Source: DATAUD01 sp035511075 (lineage in GTDB: Bacteria; Verrucomicrobiota; Verrucomicrobiia; Limisphaerales; Palsa-1400). Taken from it: a stretch of DNA of 64,000 bases. This document shows, in pieces, positions 53,765 to 62,462 of the stretch. Every line of letters starts with the position of its first letter. The stretch's first letter is position 1. The position numbers were made by a program, and so were the translations under genes. The stretch spans positions 186,001-250,000 of the forward strand of contig DATKFW010000131.1 of the NCBI GenBank assembly GCA_035511075.1. Reading direction: 5' to 3'. Below the pieces are notes generated by a model. It saw only the letters and a list, made by a program, of their open reading frames with translations. It did not search any database and was not told where the DNA came from.

Positions 53765-54314
53765 GCAGTTACACTACTACAACCGCCCGCGAATCCAAGA
53801 ATGAAACCGGCGTCATTTGGCCAGCCCGCAACCGGCCATCTCTTCGATGACACATGCCCGGCCTTGAGGCAGTGACGACATTTTTCGTGACTGCTCGCGC
53901 TGGCGAACTGCCTGAGAATTGACTTGCGAGCAGAGGAGGAACGGGCGACATATTAGCCGGGTTTTGCCAGTTTAGCTCAGCGGTAGAGCAGCGGTTTTGT
54001 AATTGAGAGGCCAGCGCGGCACGCGCTTTTTCCTTCAAATTCCCTCAACAGAACAACTCGGGAACTAATCAACACAACCAAGGGGTTCATTGAGGTCGTG
54101 CGGTTCGGCGACAGTCCCGAAAATACCCAAAAACTCGCAATAAACTTCAAACCGGATAAAATCAAGGGATACAACCACACCGTCACAATTTTGACCGAAA
54201 CGTTCCCAAATTTTCGACTTTGGTTCCGGGGGAATGCCCCATGCGCTTTCTTGTTGATTTTGTCCAAAATTCGCCCTAATCATCGAGTAAGGGGAACGGT
54301 CGTGAAAAAAGCAT
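53765..54314. other. Non-coding stretch around the tRNA-Thr half
   Basis: Apart from the tRNA half (53966-54002), no convincing gene is present. It becomes more A/T-rich after 54050. Short open frames on both strands (for example 54098-54355) show no family character. It looks like the edge of an integrated and decayed element. Confidence 0.5.
53966..54002 (+). tRNA. Partial tRNA-Thr(TGT): 5' half ending at the anticodon loop
   Basis: The acceptor 5' strand GCCAGTT, D arm GCTC-AGCGGTA-GAGC and anticodon-stem 5' strand GCGGT are followed by loop TTTGTAA with anticodon TGT (53998-54000). After 54002 the sequence departs completely: no 3' anticodon strand, T arm or acceptor follows. It is therefore a non-functional half gene that ends exactly where many integrases cut. 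It probably marks an old attachment site. Confidence 0.75.
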
Positions 54315-54687
54315 TTGAATTTGGTGGGGGGTTGCGTGGTCAGAACGGGACATAGTCAAGTTATTGACGCGGTCTTCCGCTCGCTGGCGGCAGTCTGTGT
54401 TGGGATTGTGGGCTACTGGCTGCCGCTTCTGTGGGCTGACTCTATTGAACGGCCTTTCCCCGGGGTAGATTTCCGACGACCGGCTTGGTTTCTTATTCAT
54501 TTGGACGCTTCCGATTATAATCTATTTTGCCACACGAGCCAGCCTCAGCCAAATTCGGGCGTATCGAGGAAGGTCCTGTTCCAATAAGGTGGCGGCTGGG
54601 GCGTTCGTTATCTGCGGCCTTGCATTGTGCTGGTCGCCATTTCTGTATTTGGCTCTGAACGTCACGTTGGTCGTGCTGAAAAAATAG
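54315..54687 (+). pseudogene. Frameshifted small membrane protein gene
   Basis: Frame one reads VIDAVFRSLAAVCVGIVGYWLPLLW...ERPFPG, and then a +1 shift near 54466-54480 gives GFLFIWTLPIIIYFATRASLS and further on VAAGAFVICGLALC...LTLVVLKK with stop at 54685-54687. Together they make a protein of about 120 residues with three or four membrane helices; either frame alone has half of them. Start TTG 54315 or a nearby GTG. I do not recognise the family. It is a reconstruction from two frames, so moderately uncertain. Confidence 0.4.
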
Positions 54688-54869
54688 CAGTTTTCCAAAA
54701 GCAATTCCTAAGCGGCGCGACATGGCGGGAGTCGGGCGGTCAAATTGGAACTCAGCAGGGCACGCGGGCGCGTGGCGAGCACTTCTTGACGGCCCCGCCC
54801 GGAGCCATAGCGTTGCCCCCGGAATTGCTCTTGGTCCGTCGCTTTTTCAAACCTCAAACGGGAGTGAAA

Positions 54870-55085
54870 TTACAGATGACCGATGAATTCCTCCAGAGTC
54901 AAGCCAGCCTGCTCGACAATTCCTTTCAGTGTGCCGGGTTTGAGTGGTTTGTGTTGCGGCACGACAACCGTCCTCGGCCCGTTCCGCAGAATGAGATGCG
55001 AGCCTGTCTGCCGCAGTTGTACAAATCCACACCGTTTTAACGCCCGAACAGCTTCTACTCCGCTTACGTCGCGCGGGACTTTCAC
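54870..55085 (-). CDS. hicA: HicA-type toxin
   Basis: A 71-residue mRNA-interferase-like protein: MKVPRDVSGVEAVRALKRCGFVQLRQTGSHLIL with the catalytic-type His in GSHLIL, then VVVPQHKPLKPGTLKGIVEQAGLT. HicA toxins cleave mRNA. It overlaps the hicB stop by 4 bases (ATGA), antitoxin first. It lies in the decayed accessory region but appears intact. Confidence 0.9.
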   Translation of the reverse strand: MKVPRDVSGVEAVRALKRCGFVQLRQTGSHLILRNGPRTVVVPQHKPLKPGTLKGIVEQAGLTLEEFIGHL

Positions 55086-55312
55086 GAAACCGCCAGAATT
55101 GGGTCTTGCGAAAAGTGTAATCGGACACTCCTGGGCCGCTGTTCAGCCGCGAAATAGCCTGCGACGGCATCACCGATCATAACATCCAATTCTCTGAAAG
55201 AATCGCCTTGGGTAGTGATGCCGCCTCCACCGGGAGCGTTCCAGCGCGCCACATATCCTCCTGTAACCACGCATGGTTCAACCTCAAAAATGATTTCAGT
55301 GCCACCGCTCAC
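55082..55312 (-). CDS. hicB: HicB-like antitoxin
   Basis: A 76-residue HicB-fold protein with EIIFEVEPCVVTGGYVARWNAPGGGGITTQGDSFRELDVMIGDAV followed by RLHFSQDPIL. This variant lacks a C-terminal DNA-binding domain. It neutralises HicA. Order hicB then hicA is reversed relative to some systems but common in this subtype. Confidence 0.85.
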   Translation of the reverse strand: MSGGTEIIFEVEPCVVTGGYVARWNAPGGGGITTQGDSFRELDVMIGDAVAGYFAAEQRPRSVRLHFSQDPILAVS

Positions 55313-55619
55313 ACCGAGAAACTACGCCGAATGGAAACCGGCGTCAACAAGTGAACTTCAAGTCCAGTTCGTAAGCGGCACGACTTGGCCCGGCAACTCG
55401 ACCGCGGCGAGAAACGGCGCTTCTTCCAGTTGTTGAGGCGATGGCATGCCTGATTGAGATTTGCCCATTCAATCATACATGTCCATTCGTCCGACAAAAA
55501 GTATTAATAGGTCTTTCCAGCCACCCGAAATCGGCCGTGGCCGCTCCGACTCGTACATTAGCAATTCACGTCGCTGCGTTGACGCTCAACGTTAACCCGG
55601 GTGTATTATTGCCGGCTTC
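55313..55619. other. 307-base stretch upstream of hicB
   Basis: Holds the presumed hicBA promoter and one copy of a 22-base repeat (55368-55389; the other copy is at 54705-54726). A 62-codon frame on the minus strand lacks protein character. Nothing else recognised. Confidence 0.4.
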
Positions 55620-56084
55620 TCATTTCTTTGCCAGGGACGATGCCGTCACCCGTTTGAAGAACTCGTAAATTCCGTTCTCTCCCATTTTTCGCGCGTCGGC
55701 CAGTTCCCCGTTGCGCGTCGCGTACAGCACCTCGTTCCGGTTCGAGAGGATCGCCACGGCGGGGATGCCCTTATCCAGCGGCACTCCATACGACTTGGCG
55801 ACATCGACGTTCTTGTCAAAACGGCCCACGTTGACTTTGACAATCTTGAAGTCCCGCGAAAGCAGTTGCGCGCTGGGCCCGCTCTTCATGGTGCGGTCGA
55901 GCATTTTGCAATCTCCGCACCAATTGGCGCCGAAGACCACGATCACCGGAGTATTTGCCGACGCGGCCTGCGTCAGCGCGTCTTTTATATCCAATTTGGC
56001 ATCGGCGGTCTCGTTGTAGGGACTGTCCGCCGCCATTGCAGCCGCCGCGAAAAACATAAACGATAAAGCATGGAGCATTTTCAT
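55620..56084 (-). CDS. Exported thioredoxin-like protein
   Basis: A 154-residue protein: signal peptide through about residue 18 (FMFFAAAAMA), then a thioredoxin fold with the redox pair in WCGDC (FGANWCGDCKML) and cis-Pro in KGIPAVAIL. WCGDC is typical of periplasmic thioredoxin-like families acting on unknown substrates. The start at 56084 (MKMLHALSF) gives a normal signal peptide; upstream in-frame codons are unlikely. Independent gene. Confidence 0.9.
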   Translation of the reverse strand: MKMLHALSFMFFAAAAMAADSPYNETADAKLDIKDALTQAASANTPVIVVFGANWCGDCKMLDRTMKSGPSAQLLSRDFKIVKVNVGRFDKNVDVAKSYGVPLDKGIPAVAILSNRNEVLYATRNGELADARKMGENGIYEFFKRVTASSLAKK

Positions 56085-56146
56085 AATCGGGTGATCAATC
56101 AAAGAGTTAAAGATTCGAACATGACGTGATGACGCCTTGCGTAGAG

Positions 56147-56563
56147 TCACGCCTCATTCTTCATCGCCGTCGTAATGCCATGTACCATAAGAAATGCGCT
56201 GGCAGTTTCAAAATGATCCGGCGTAATCCAGACCGCTGAATACACGTCGCTCTCGTTGACATGAAGTGACAGGAGCCGCCAATTCTTCTCTCGATTCACG
56301 CGGTCAAACTCCTCGAACTTTTCCTTGATGCGTCCTGACCGGACCTCTATCAATGCGCCCTGCGGCAGCCGCCAAAAAAGATACCGCGTCAAGTGATCGG
56401 GCGAACACTCGCTGTAAACGGGGACAAGACCGAGGTTCCGGCAAAAGTCCCCTGCCGCCTGCATGAGGTCGCGCGACATCCAGCGTGTGAAGCTGTGTTG
56501 TCGAAGAAGTTCCGTTTCTCCGCTGAGAAGTTTCGACGGGATGTATGTTATCGACGTATTCAT
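56147..56563 (-). CDS. Uncharacterised protein with possible BTRD1-like segment
   Basis: A 138-residue cytosolic-looking protein, not firmly recognised. The middle (FDRVNREKNWRLLSLHVNESDVYSAVWI) resembles a repeat unit of bacterial tandem repeat domain 1 (...GWRLxxLHVN...YSAVW). No signal peptide or membrane helix. It lies between the thioredoxin-like gene and mscS, without an obvious partner. Confidence 0.6.
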   Translation of the reverse strand: MNTSITYIPSKLLSGETELLRQHSFTRWMSRDLMQAAGDFCRNLGLVPVYSECSPDHLTRYLFWRLPQGALIEVRSGRIKEKFEEFDRVNREKNWRLLSLHVNESDVYSAVWITPDHFETASAFLMVHGITTAMKNEA

Positions 56564-56706
56564 ATTCCGTGATCGATGCCGGACCCAGTATGGGATTGCC
56601 GAGACCTATATTGAAAGCAAAAACCGACGTCCGATTCTCGCGCGCGTTCGATATCGGATATCGGATTTTCGCTTGACGGCAGCGGGGTTCCGGTTGTCTG
56701 TGGGGT

Positions 56707-57516
56707 ATGCAGACGATTGAAGATTATTCGGCCGATTTGCTCAATCCGGCGACCCGGCCGGGCGCGGCTTTTTACGGCTTGGTCATATTTGGTGCGGCAT
56801 GGATTGTGGGGCGAGCCGTCCATCTGGCCATTCATCGCTACCTCGATCGGGCGCAGGCGGATGGCGCTGACCCCACGGCCATCCGTTTCCTGGGACAGTT
56901 GTCGAAGTTGATGGTGTACATCATCGCCTTTCTCTGCTACTGCCACCTGGTTCCGGCCTTGCAGCATTTGGGCACCGCCTGGCTGGCCAGCGTTGGCGTC
57001 GTTTCGGTGGTCGTCGGCTTGGCCGCGCAGAGCACTTTGAGCAATCTCATCTCCGGAATCTCCCTGGTTCTCTACCGCCCCTTTAGAATTGGCGACCGCG
57101 TGCAGGTCGCCGCCCCCACCGGTGTGGAAATCGGCGTGGTCGAAAGCATCGATCTCGGCTACACCAGGATGCGCACGGCCGACGGGCGCCGGCTGGTCAT
57201 TCCAAATGCCACGATCGCCAGCCAGACCAGCATCAACCTCTCCCTCAGCCAATCCAAAGCGCCTTGCGGTGTGGCCTTCACAGTGGCAGGGGGTGCCGAC
57301 ATCGACCGCGCGCGCAAAATTCTTCTCGACGTCGCCAAGGCCGTCCCGAAGATCGCCAGTGTCGACGGTTGTTTCGTCACCGGCGTGAGCAGCCAGGGAA
57401 CAGTCCTCACGCTGTCCGCCTCGTGCGCCGACCCTGGTGACGCGACGCAGATTAAATCCGATTTGCTGGAAAACGCCAAAAAGCAATTTGACGCCGCGGG
57501 CATCAAGCTCGCTTGA
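56707..57516 (+). CDS. mscS: Small-conductance mechanosensitive channel (MscS family)
   Basis: A 269-residue channel: helices near residues 18-43 and 61-90, pore helix TM3 with GVVSVVVGLAAQSTLSNLISGISLVLYRPFRIGDRV, and the cytosolic beta domain (GVVESIDLGYTRMRTADGRRLVIPNATIASQTSINLS). It opens on membrane stretch to release osmolytes. Compact form, close to E. coli MscS. Convergent with recN. Confidence 0.93.
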   Translation: MQTIEDYSADLLNPATRPGAAFYGLVIFGAAWIVGRAVHLAIHRYLDRAQADGADPTAIRFLGQLSKLMVYIIAFLCYCHLVPALQHLGTAWLASVGVVSVVVGLAAQSTLSNLISGISLVLYRPFRIGDRVQVAAPTGVEIGVVESIDLGYTRMRTADGRRLVIPNATIASQTSINLSLSQSKAPCGVAFTVAGGADIDRARKILLDVAKAVPKIASVDGCFVTGVSSQGTVLTLSASCADPGDATQIKSDLLENAKKQFDAAGIKLA

Positions 57517-57534
57517 TCCGGCCCTCCGGTCTAT

Positions 57535-59214
57535 TCACTTTCGGTCGCGACGATTGGCTGATTTGCGCAAATCCTCCGCGTGGCGGCGTGCGGCTTCCCC
57601 CTGGCCGCCGAGCATCCGCGCAAGCTCCTGGACGCGGCCGGGCGGGTCCAGCAGCGTGATCTCCGAAATCGTGCGGCCCTCTTCCTGCCGTTTGGTCACC
57701 ACGAAGTGCGAGGAGGCGCCGGCCGCCACGGCAGCCAGGTGCGTGATGCAAATGACCTGATGCCGCCGCGCAATCTGCGACATCTTTTGCCCCACCACAA
57801 CGGCAGTTTCACCGCCGACATTGGCGTCGATCTCGTCGAAGACCAGCAGCGGAATCTCGTCTTCGGCGGCCAGCACGGTTTTGAGCGCGAGCATGACGCG
57901 GGACATTTCGCCCGAAGAGGCGATGGCGCGCAATGGCCGGGCCGGCTCGCCCGCGTTGGGCGCGAATTGAAATTCCAATTCGTCCATTCCCGACGGCGTG
58001 ACCGCATCCGTGGCGCGAATCTCAATGTTGAAATGACTCTGCTGAAAGCCCAGGCCCTGCAATTGCTGCGCCGCGGCTTTTGCCAGTTTCGGAATGGCCT
58101 TGCGGCGGTGCGCGGACAATTCCCCGCCAACCTCCGCGATTTGCCGTCGCAACTTCTCCAGTTCGCCGTTGAGCCGGGCCAATTCGGCGTCGCGCGACTC
58201 GAGTTGGCGCAGCTTCTTTTCGGCATCGGCGCCGAAGGCGATCACGTCGGCGGCCTTCCCGCCGTACTTGCGCCGCAGGGAGTGAATGACATCAAGCCGC
58301 TGCTCCAATTGCCTCAGGCGCGCCGGATCGATCTCCACGGTGTCGGCATAGCGGCGCAGCGCCGATTGCAATTCACCCCAGGCGCCGGCGGCCTGCTCGT
58401 GCGCGGCCAGCAGAGAGCCGGCGCCCCCGTCCAAACGTTGCAAGGCTTGCAGGGTTCGCCCCAATTCACCCGCCCGCCTCAGGAGCGAATCATCCTGTTC
58501 GCTCAGCAGATTGAGCGCGGCCTGGGACAATTCCAGCAGGCGCGCGGCGTTTCCCGTCCGTGCGAACTCCTGCTGGAGCCGCTCCTCCTCGTCCGGCAGC
58601 AACTTTGCCGAGGAAATCTCGTTGACTTGAAAGCGGAGCAGGTCCAGTTGTTGCGCGTAGGTTTGTTCATCCACGATCAACGCGCCTTTTTCCGCCTCCA
58701 GGGCGCGCTGCCCGGCGGCCAGCGCGGCGAATTTTTCCCGCGTCGGCCCCAGTCCGGCGAAGGCGTCCAAAATATCCAGTTGCCGCGCGGGATGGAGAAG
58801 CGACTGATGTTCGTGCGGCCCGTGCATATCGACCAACTCCCGCCCGATGCCGGCCAGGACCTGGAGAGTGGTGGGCGAACCATTGACAAATTGTCGGTTG
58901 GCGCCGCCGCCGGTGAAGACGCGTTTGAGGATCAGTTGGTTTTCCGCGCAGGGTTCCAGGCCGTTTTCTTCGAGAATTTTCTTCACGGCGTCGGCATTGC
59001 GTCCGAGTTCAAACACCGCCTCAACCGAGCAACTGTCGCAACCGGCGCGGATGAGTGTGCGATCGGCCCGTTCGCCCAGCACGAGGTCCAGGGCGCCGAT
59101 GATAATGGATTTGCCGGCGCCGGTTTCGCCGGTGATGGCGCTGTAACCGGCCTCCAGGAGCAAGGTCAGATCGGACACCAGGGCGAGATTCTTGATGCGC
59201 AACGTGCTCAACAT
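57535..59214 (-). CDS. recN: DNA repair ATPase RecN
   Basis: A 559-residue SMC-like protein: Walker A GETGAGKSIIIGAL (about residue 31), long coiled coil (about 150-370), then LFDEIDANVGGETA-type Walker B (VFDEIDANVGG) and a C-terminal ATPase half with ITHLAAVAA. It acts in double-strand-break repair. ATG 59214 (MLSTLRIKNLALVSDLTL) is the family start; 14 further codons upstream are rejected. Convergent with mscS. Confidence 0.96.
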   Translation of the reverse strand: MLSTLRIKNLALVSDLTLLLEAGYSAITGETGAGKSIIIGALDLVLGERADRTLIRAGCDSCSVEAVFELGRNADAVKKILEENGLEPCAENQLILKRVFTGGGANRQFVNGSPTTLQVLAGIGRELVDMHGPHEHQSLLHPARQLDILDAFAGLGPTREKFAALAAGQRALEAEKGALIVDEQTYAQQLDLLRFQVNEISSAKLLPDEEERLQQEFARTGNAARLLELSQAALNLLSEQDDSLLRRAGELGRTLQALQRLDGGAGSLLAAHEQAAGAWGELQSALRRYADTVEIDPARLRQLEQRLDVIHSLRRKYGGKAADVIAFGADAEKKLRQLESRDAELARLNGELEKLRRQIAEVGGELSAHRRKAIPKLAKAAAQQLQGLGFQQSHFNIEIRATDAVTPSGMDELEFQFAPNAGEPARPLRAIASSGEMSRVMLALKTVLAAEDEIPLLVFDEIDANVGGETAVVVGQKMSQIARRHQVICITHLAAVAAGASSHFVVTKRQEEGRTISEITLLDPPGRVQELARMLGGQGEAARRHAEDLRKSANRRDRK

Positions 59215-59352
59215 TGTCAGCAGGCCAGACTTTAAGATTCTGAGGCCAAACTTCAAGCTTTAGCGCCTGTTTTGAAGGTCATCACTCCGGCCACCGGGCA
59301 CCTCGCCGGGCCCAAACTTTTGGTTGAATGTCACCATGCGGCGTGATTTGTT

Positions 59353-59613
59353 ATGGCTATGAATGTATCGCTGTTGCACTGGACAGGCTGGGTGGAGCGC
59401 CGCGTCAAAAACAAGGAATTTTCCAGCGTCAGTGAATGCATCCGCCATTGTATCCGGATGGCCGACGCCATCGAGCGCGTGTCAGGACCGGCGGGCGCCA
59501 GTTTCTCTACGCGAGCGGAGCTGGAGCACGTCCTTGAAGAAGCGTTTGCCGCGCCCGCCGCCCCGCTCACACAGGAGCGCAAGCGCCGCATCGCCAGGGA
59601 CGCTGGATTGTGA
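59353..59613 (+). CDS. ParD-like antitoxin
   Basis: An 86-residue ribbon-helix-helix-type antitoxin: MNVSLLHWTGWVERRVKNKEFSSVSECIRHCIRMADA (ATG 59353 or 59359). The C-terminal half binds toxin. It overlaps the ParE gene by 4 bases (ATGA). Intact. Confidence 0.85.
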   Translation: MAMNVSLLHWTGWVERRVKNKEFSSVSECIRHCIRMADAIERVSGPAGASFSTRAELEHVLEEAFAAPAAPLTQERKRRIARDAGL

Positions 59614-59923
59614 GGTATGAGCTAACCGGGATTGCGGAGGATCAATTAGTGACGATCGCCCGGTACATCCGTCGCGACAATGTCGATGCGGCCTGGCGGT
59701 TTCTCGCAGCGGCGTACAAGGAATTTGAGTTTGTGGGGAAATGGCCGCAAGCGTCTCCACTGGCCCGGCTTCGCAAGCCCGCGCTTAAAGGGGTAAGGTA
59801 TCGCCCTGTCCGCCGCCCCTTCCAAAACTACCTGATCTTTTATCGAGCGGAAAGGATCGCGTGCTGATCGGCTCGGTACTTTGGGGCGGCATGAACTGGA
59901 CGGATGATTTAAGCGTTTTCTAG
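59610..59923 (+). pseudogene. ParE-like toxin gene with frameshift
   Basis: The first 85 codons read a RelE/ParE toxin (YELTGIAEDQLVTIARYIRRDNVDAAWRFLAAAYKEFEFV...RRPFQNYLIFYRAERIAC) then stop at 59865-59867. In the +2 frame the missing end is found: DRVLIGSVLWGGMNWTDDLSVF with stop at 59921-59923, including the typical ParE C terminus. A one-base loss near the run GGAAAGGATC (about 59847-59857) explains it. Either a decayed toxin or a sequencing error. Confidence 0.75.
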
Positions 59924-59986
59924 CGGATGTTTTGCCTCAAGGACTAAACCGCTCGTATTCTAATCGATCCAACGTTAAACTAACGC

Positions 59987-60772
59987 ATGGCTTTTTGGGC
60001 TATTTTTCTCGGCTCTGGCACTTCCCAGGGGGTGCCGATCATCGGAAAGGATTATCCGCCGGAATTTCTGGCCAATCCGAAGAATCACCGCACCCGCCCC
60101 TCGATTTATGTGGCCACCGACACCGTCAAACTGGTGGTCGATACCACCCCGGAGTTCCGCCTCCAAATCCTGCGCGAAAATATCCGCTGGCTTGACGCGG
60201 TCGTGTTTACACATTCCCACGCCGACCATATTATGGGACTGGATGATTGCCGAAGGTTTTGCGATTTGCGCGGCGGGACGGCCTTGCCTGTCTATGCCAA
60301 TGCGGCGACTATGGCCGATTTGCGCCGGGTCTTTCAGTACGCCTTTTGCGCGGAGACCATTCCGAAGGGCTATTTCATGCCCGACCCGCATATTATCGAC
60401 GGCCCGTTTTCATTGGGCGACCTGGAAATCATTCCTTTGCCGCTCCCTCACGGGCAGGCGGGAACAAACGGTTACCTCTTTGTTCAGGGAGGCAAAAAAC
60501 GGCTCGCCTACATGAGTGATTGCAAAGAAGTTCCCCAGCCGGTCGTTGAGCAGGTGAGGGGTGTGCACGTGGCGGTGTTGGACGCCTTGAGGCGCGCGCC
60601 GCATCCGACGCACATGTGCCTGGACGAGGCACTGACAGCCGCGCGGCGAATTGGCGCCGGCCGAACGTGCTTCACGCATCTGACCCATGACTTCGACCAT
60701 GACATCGCCCAGGCGGAATTGCCGGCCCAGGTGGAATTTGCTTATGACGGCTTGCGCATCGATTTGGCTTAG
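59987..60772 (+). CDS. Metallo-beta-lactamase fold hydrolase (PhnP-like)
   Basis: A 261-residue MBL-fold phosphodiesterase-type enzyme: THSHADH at residues 75-81, GSGTSQGVPIIG at the start, HGQAGTNGY with metal His, AYMSDCKE with Asp, and FTHLTHDFDH at the end. The layout (MAFWAIFLGSGTSQGVP) matches PhnP/phosphoribosyl cyclic phosphodiesterase relatives, though no phn genes are here. Cytosolic. Overlaps the TIGR03790 gene by 29 bases. Confidence 0.92.
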   Translation: MAFWAIFLGSGTSQGVPIIGKDYPPEFLANPKNHRTRPSIYVATDTVKLVVDTTPEFRLQILRENIRWLDAVVFTHSHADHIMGLDDCRRFCDLRGGTALPVYANAATMADLRRVFQYAFCAETIPKGYFMPDPHIIDGPFSLGDLEIIPLPLPHGQAGTNGYLFVQGGKKRLAYMSDCKEVPQPVVEQVRGVHVAVLDALRRAPHPTHMCLDEALTAARRIGAGRTCFTHLTHDFDHDIAQAELPAQVEFAYDGLRIDLA

Positions 60773-62348
60773 GAGTCTCGTGGTCCTGGCGGCCCTGGCG
60801 TCTGCGCTCCAAGGCGCGGAACCAGGCAGCACGGCGGTGGTTGTTTACAATTCGCGTTTGCCGGAGTCCAAGGACGTGGCCGAGCATTACGCAGCCCGCC
60901 GCAACGTCCCGCCGGATCAAGTTATCGGATTGGACCTCCCAACCGAAGAAACGATGAGCCGCGCCGACTATCGTGACCAATTGCAGCATCCGCTGCTGCA
61001 ATTCCTGGTGGATAAGAAGCTGATCGTTTATCCGTCGCCGGACGCTATTCAGCCGTCCAGCGCCAGGATTCGTTACGTGGTCCTCTGTTACGGCGTCCCA
61101 TTGCGAATCGCCGAAGACGCCTCCTTGGTCGAGCTGGTCGAGGCCAAAATCCAAAGCGAGGTTCGCCGCAATGGCGCTGCGGTGGATTCCGAGCTGAGCC
61201 TTCTGCCCATGCGGGACCCCAACTTGCGGTTGGCAGGCCCGTTGCGCAACCCCTGCTACGGAGTCACCAATGCCTCGTGGCTCAATCCCACCAACGGACT
61301 GTTGCTGGTCGCGCGATTGGACGGGCCAACGGCAGAGATCGCCCGGCAATTGGTGGACAAGGCCATGGACGCCGAAACCAACGGCCTTTGGGGACGGGCT
61401 TACTTCGACCTCCGGGGCCTGACCAGCGGCCCTTACAAGGTGGGAGACGATTGGATCGGCGCGGCCGCAGAAATATCGCGGCGTTATGGATTCGAGACCG
61501 TCGTCGATAACCGGCCCGAGACCTTTTCCGTCGCTTTTCCGATGAGCCAGATCGCGCTGTACGCGGGCTGGTACGATGGCGCTGTTTCCGGCCCCTTCAC
61601 GCGGCCGAAAGTCGAATTCATGCCGGGCGCCTTCGCCTATCATTTGCAATCCTTCAGCGCCCAATCTTTGCGGACCACAACGAAATCATGGTGCGGCCCC
61701 CTTTTGGCCGCCGGGGCGACCGCAACCATGGGCAGTATCGATGAACCGTATTTGGAGGGCACGCCCAACGTCGGCCTGTTTTTCGCCCGCTGGTTGTCGG
61801 GATTCACCTTTGGCGAAGCGGCCTACGACAGTCAACAGTCGTTGTCGTGGCAGACGACGGTCGTTGGCGATCCCCTTTATCGCCCTTTCGGCCAGGACCC
61901 GCGCGCGCTGCACGAAGCCTTGCTGCGTCGCCATAGCAAGTTGATCGAATGGTCGCATTTGCGCGTCGTCAACCGGAGTCTTAATCTCGGTGTCAAGCCC
62001 AGTGAGTTGATCGGCTACCTCACTGACAAGGAAGTGCCCCAGGACAGCGCGGTGTTGACGGAAAAGCTTTCAGACCTTTACCAAATGCAAGGCGAGGATT
62101 CCCTGGCGATCGATGCCTGCCGCCGCGCTTTGGACCTGGACCCAACGCCCCAGCAAAGAGTCCGGCTCACGATGACTTTGGCGGAAAGGCTTGTGGCGGC
62201 CGGCGAAAGCCGCCAGGCGCTTGCCGTTTATGAGGACTTTCGCCAGAAAAACGCCGACTACCCGGACCAAGCCGGACTGAGCAAAAAAATCCTCCAACTG
62301 GAGCGGCGCATTCACCCCGAGTTCCTCCGTCCCGATACGACGCGATAG
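60744..62348 (+). CDS. TIGR03790-family exported protein with C-terminal TPR
   Basis: A 534-residue protein of the TIGR03790 family: VVVYNSRLPESKDVAEHYAARRNVPPDQVIGLDLP, YVVLCYGVPLRI and the later GATATMGSIDEPYLEGTPNV segment are characteristic. A signal peptide covers the first 25 residues (ATG 60744; GTG 60780 with AGGAG is an alternative). Two TPR-like repeats end the protein (about 455-510). Function unknown. Probably translated with the MBL gene. Confidence 0.85.
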   Translation: MTACASIWLRSLVVLAALASALQGAEPGSTAVVVYNSRLPESKDVAEHYAARRNVPPDQVIGLDLPTEETMSRADYRDQLQHPLLQFLVDKKLIVYPSPDAIQPSSARIRYVVLCYGVPLRIAEDASLVELVEAKIQSEVRRNGAAVDSELSLLPMRDPNLRLAGPLRNPCYGVTNASWLNPTNGLLLVARLDGPTAEIARQLVDKAMDAETNGLWGRAYFDLRGLTSGPYKVGDDWIGAAAEISRRYGFETVVDNRPETFSVAFPMSQIALYAGWYDGAVSGPFTRPKVEFMPGAFAYHLQSFSAQSLRTTTKSWCGPLLAAGATATMGSIDEPYLEGTPNVGLFFARWLSGFTFGEAAYDSQQSLSWQTTVVGDPLYRPFGQDPRALHEALLRRHSKLIEWSHLRVVNRSLNLGVKPSELIGYLTDKEVPQDSAVLTEKLSDLYQMQGEDSLAIDACRRALDLDPTPQQRVRLTMTLAERLVAAGESRQALAVYEDFRQKNADYPDQAGLSKKILQLERRIHPEFLRPDTTR

Positions 62349-62462
62349 AGCCGTCGCGTTGCCGCGAGCGAACCCTTCCCAAGCCGGCTGTTGACCCGGG
62401 CGCAGTTTTCGGATTCAATCAAGCCACTTGGGCGCGGCTTCCCACCCGTCTCCCCATTTCCA

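Noticed and set aside
55309..55497. 62-codon minus-strand frame directly upstream of hicB
   Set aside because: Although it overlaps hicB neatly, its sequence is Arg/Ser-rich and resembles no family; it is more likely the promoter region.
55560..55600. Possible integron attC-like sequence (GCTCAACGTTAACC)
   Set aside because: Only a single core-like element is seen, without a matching inverted partner, so an attC site cannot be supported.
57580..59235. 551-codon frame opposite recN
   Set aside because: The minus strand encodes a complete RecN with Walker motifs; the plus-strand frame is rich in Gln/Arg and has no domain pattern.
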